Part shown: in pieces, positions 45,394-46,867 of the stretch | Position numbering within the stretch: the first letter of the stretch is position 1 | Layout: each line of letters begins with the position of its first letter | Notes under the pieces: model-generated | Told to the model about the DNA's origin: nothing | Databases searched by the model: none | What the model saw: the letters and a program-made list of their open reading frames with translations, nothing else | Position numbers and translations under genes: made by a program | Assembly: GCA_000993025.1 (NCBI GenBank) | Contig: LBVJ01000011.1 | Span: 26,039 to 72,905 of the forward strand | Source of the DNA: Candidatus Woesebacteria bacterium GW2011_GWA1_38_8 | Lineage (GTDB): Bacteria; Patescibacteriota; Microgenomatia; UBA8517 | Direction of reading: 5' to 3' | Length of the DNA stretch: 46,867 bases

Positions 45394-45477
45394 TGCGGGG
45401 GAAGGGATTCGAACCCTCGAAAGCACTAAGCTATACGGCTCTGAACCGTACCCGTTTGGCCACTCCGGCACCCCCGC
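45394..45477 (-). tRNA. tRNA-Leu(CAG), class II
   Basis: Minus strand GCGGGGGTGCCGGAGTGGCCAAACGGGTACGGTTCAGAGCCGTATAGCTTAGTGCTTTCGAGGGTTCGAATCCCTTCCCCCGCA; anticodon loop TTCAGAG, long variable arm, no encoded CCA. Confidence 0.93.
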
Positions 45478-45576
45478 GCTTGGATTAATGAAGCTTCGAT
45501 TTGTTTAAAAAGCTATTCTTAGGAGGCATGCCAACCTTTATTAAATGCTTTCAATGCTTCAAATTAGGTAATTAAC

Positions 45577-45858
45577 ATGCCAAAAAAAGTCCAAGCATCG
45601 CATATTCTTGTAAAAACAGAGTCAGAGGCAAATGTAATTTACTTTGATGTTACGCACGGCGCGAGCTTTGAGAAAACTGCCATGGAAAAAAGCCTTTGCC
45701 CGTCAAAGAAGCGAGGTGGAGATTTGGGATGGTTTGGAAGAGGCCAGATGGTTAAGGAATTTGAGAATGCAGCTTTTTCCATGGAAAAGGGCCAGATATC
45801 AAGGCCTGTGAAAACGCAATTCGGCTGGCACATAATAAAATTAACAGACATCCAGTAG
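45577..45858 (+). CDS. Stand-alone parvulin-type peptidyl-prolyl isomerase
   Basis: QASHILVKTESEA...CPSKKRGGDLGWFGRGQMVKEFENAAFSMEKGQISRPVKTQFGWHIIKL. Confidence 0.93.
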   Translation: MPKKVQASHILVKTESEANVIYFDVTHGASFEKTAMEKSLCPSKKRGGDLGWFGRGQMVKEFENAAFSMEKGQISRPVKTQFGWHIIKLTDIQ

Positions 45859-45860
45859 AA

Positions 45861-46340
45861 TTATTTGTGCAATGGATGCTTTCTCTTGTAAATCACAAAA
45901 TCAAATTCAGGGAATTTTTTCCTGTGCTCTTCAATCCATTCATTTGTGTCATATTCAGGGAAGTAAATGTCACCTATGAATTTTCCGTGAATGTGGGAGA
46001 TGTAGAGTTTATCTACTAATGGTAGGAATTGTCTGTAAATAGATGCGCCGCCCATGACAAAAATGTCTTTTTTGAATTCCTTGGCTTTTTCTATTGCTTC
46101 TGGGATTGAATGGCAGACATAGGCGCCTTCAATTTGCAAATCGCCATTGTAAAGAACAATGTTATTCCTGTTTGGCAAGGGCTTTCCTATGCTTTGGAAT
46201 GTGGTGTAGCCCATGATAACAGTTGTGCCTGAGGTTATTTGCCTGAAGTTCTTCAGGTCATCAGCTATTTTCCAGGGCAATTCAATTCCATTCCCTATTA
46301 GCCTGTTATCGTCATAGCCTGTTATTAATGCCAGCATCAT
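45861..46340 (-). CDS. folA: Dihydrofolate reductase
   Basis: LIGNGIELPWKIADDLKNFRQITSGTTVIMGYTTFQSIGKPLPNR...IFVMGGASIYRQFL. Confidence 0.94.
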   Translation of the reverse strand: MMLALITGYDDNRLIGNGIELPWKIADDLKNFRQITSGTTVIMGYTTFQSIGKPLPNRNNIVLYNGDLQIEGAYVCHSIPEAIEKAKEFKKDIFVMGGASIYRQFLPLVDKLYISHIHGKFIGDIYFPEYDTNEWIEEHRKKFPEFDFVIYKRKHPLHK

Positions 46341-46502
46341 AAGATTTCAGAATGGTTATTGCTAATAAATCTTGTGGAAAAGTAAATTGTATGTGGATGT
46401 CATGATGCAGTTCAAGTCCATGAAATAGTATCAAATAAATTTTGCGTTTTTAATTCCATTTGATAGAAAATTATTTAAACTCTTATATGGTTAAACTTAC
46501 TT

Positions 46503-46640
46503 ATGGAATTTAAAAAATTTTTAATTTGGCTGGTCGTCGCAATTGTTGCATTTTTTATAATTGCTTTCTTTATTGACGCTAATTGGTTAGGCAGCTTTTC
46601 TTATAGAGTTGTTCATGCTCTTACCTTTGGACTTGTTTGA
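46503..46640 (+). CDS. 45-aa single-TM protein
   Basis: MEFKKFLIWLVVAIVAFFIIAFFIDANWLGSFSYRVVHALTFGLV*; TTTAAA box about 27 nt upstream. Confidence 0.55.
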   Translation: MEFKKFLIWLVVAIVAFFIIAFFIDANWLGSFSYRVVHALTFGLV

Positions 46641-46755
46641 TTTTTTGTATGAATAAGGAATCACAGGAAATAATTATTTTTCTATTAATGAAGGAAATAT
46701 GTATGCGGAGGGCAGGATTAATTACATAACAAGAAGCGTTGCCTAATCTGGCTAT

Positions 46756-46867
46756 CTATTTTCTAACTATCTTGTTTATTGTCTTGAAAAACAATGATGC
46801 ATTATCCAATGATTCTTTTGCGGGCTCTTTATTTGCCTGCGGCAATTTTTGATAAGTGAATTCACCC
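46756..46867 (-). CDS. Partial CDS, C-terminus only, runs off right edge
   Basis: Reverse frame EFTYQKLPQANKEPAKESLDNASLFFKTINKIVRK*. Confidence 0.5.
   Translation of the reverse strand, partial: GEFTYQKLPQANKEPAKESLDNASLFFKTINKIVRK

Overview
Most of this window (about 1-43,950) reads as a bacterial chromosome segment of Patescibacteria/CPR type. Nearly everything is on the minus strand: rpoB-rpoC, rpsL-rpsG-fusA-tuf-rpsJ, a small accessory insertion, then rplC through the spc and alpha clusters to rpsI and uppS. A cell-envelope/division segment lies upstream (mltG, ruvX, sortase, actin-like/baseplate-J-like membrane protein, alaS, RodZ-like, ftsK, RNase J). The last ~2.8 kb (about 44,000-46,867) looks archaeal (DPANN-like): TATA-like boxes sit ~26-40 nt before starts, genes are leaderless or nearly so, and it carries a tRNA-Leu, a stand-alone parvulin, DHFR and a VOC protein. 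By eye, codon usage changes inside the RNase J reading frame, so the contig is either chimeric or carries an inter-domain recombination. Main observations: (1) at the left edge, an open minus-strand ORF missed by the ORF track encodes a two-TM pilin-like domain followed by three tandem knottin-like CC-motif repeats joined by PTATP linkers; (2) the RNase J hybrid gene and bacterial/archaeal promoter switch; (3) an in-frame S13-S11 fusion lacking the S11 N-terminus, and an L15 reduced to its C-terminal half and out of frame with its coupled ATG; (4) many short phased 7-, 8- and 9-nt degenerate repeat arrays at gene junctions, three of them in frame inside L22, MltG and RuvX; (5) promoter plus hairpin/T-run leaders before rplC, tuf and rpoB; (6) split tRNA-Pro-like fragments upstream of an intact tRNA-Pro. 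All identifications are from reading the sequence and recalling families; no search was run.
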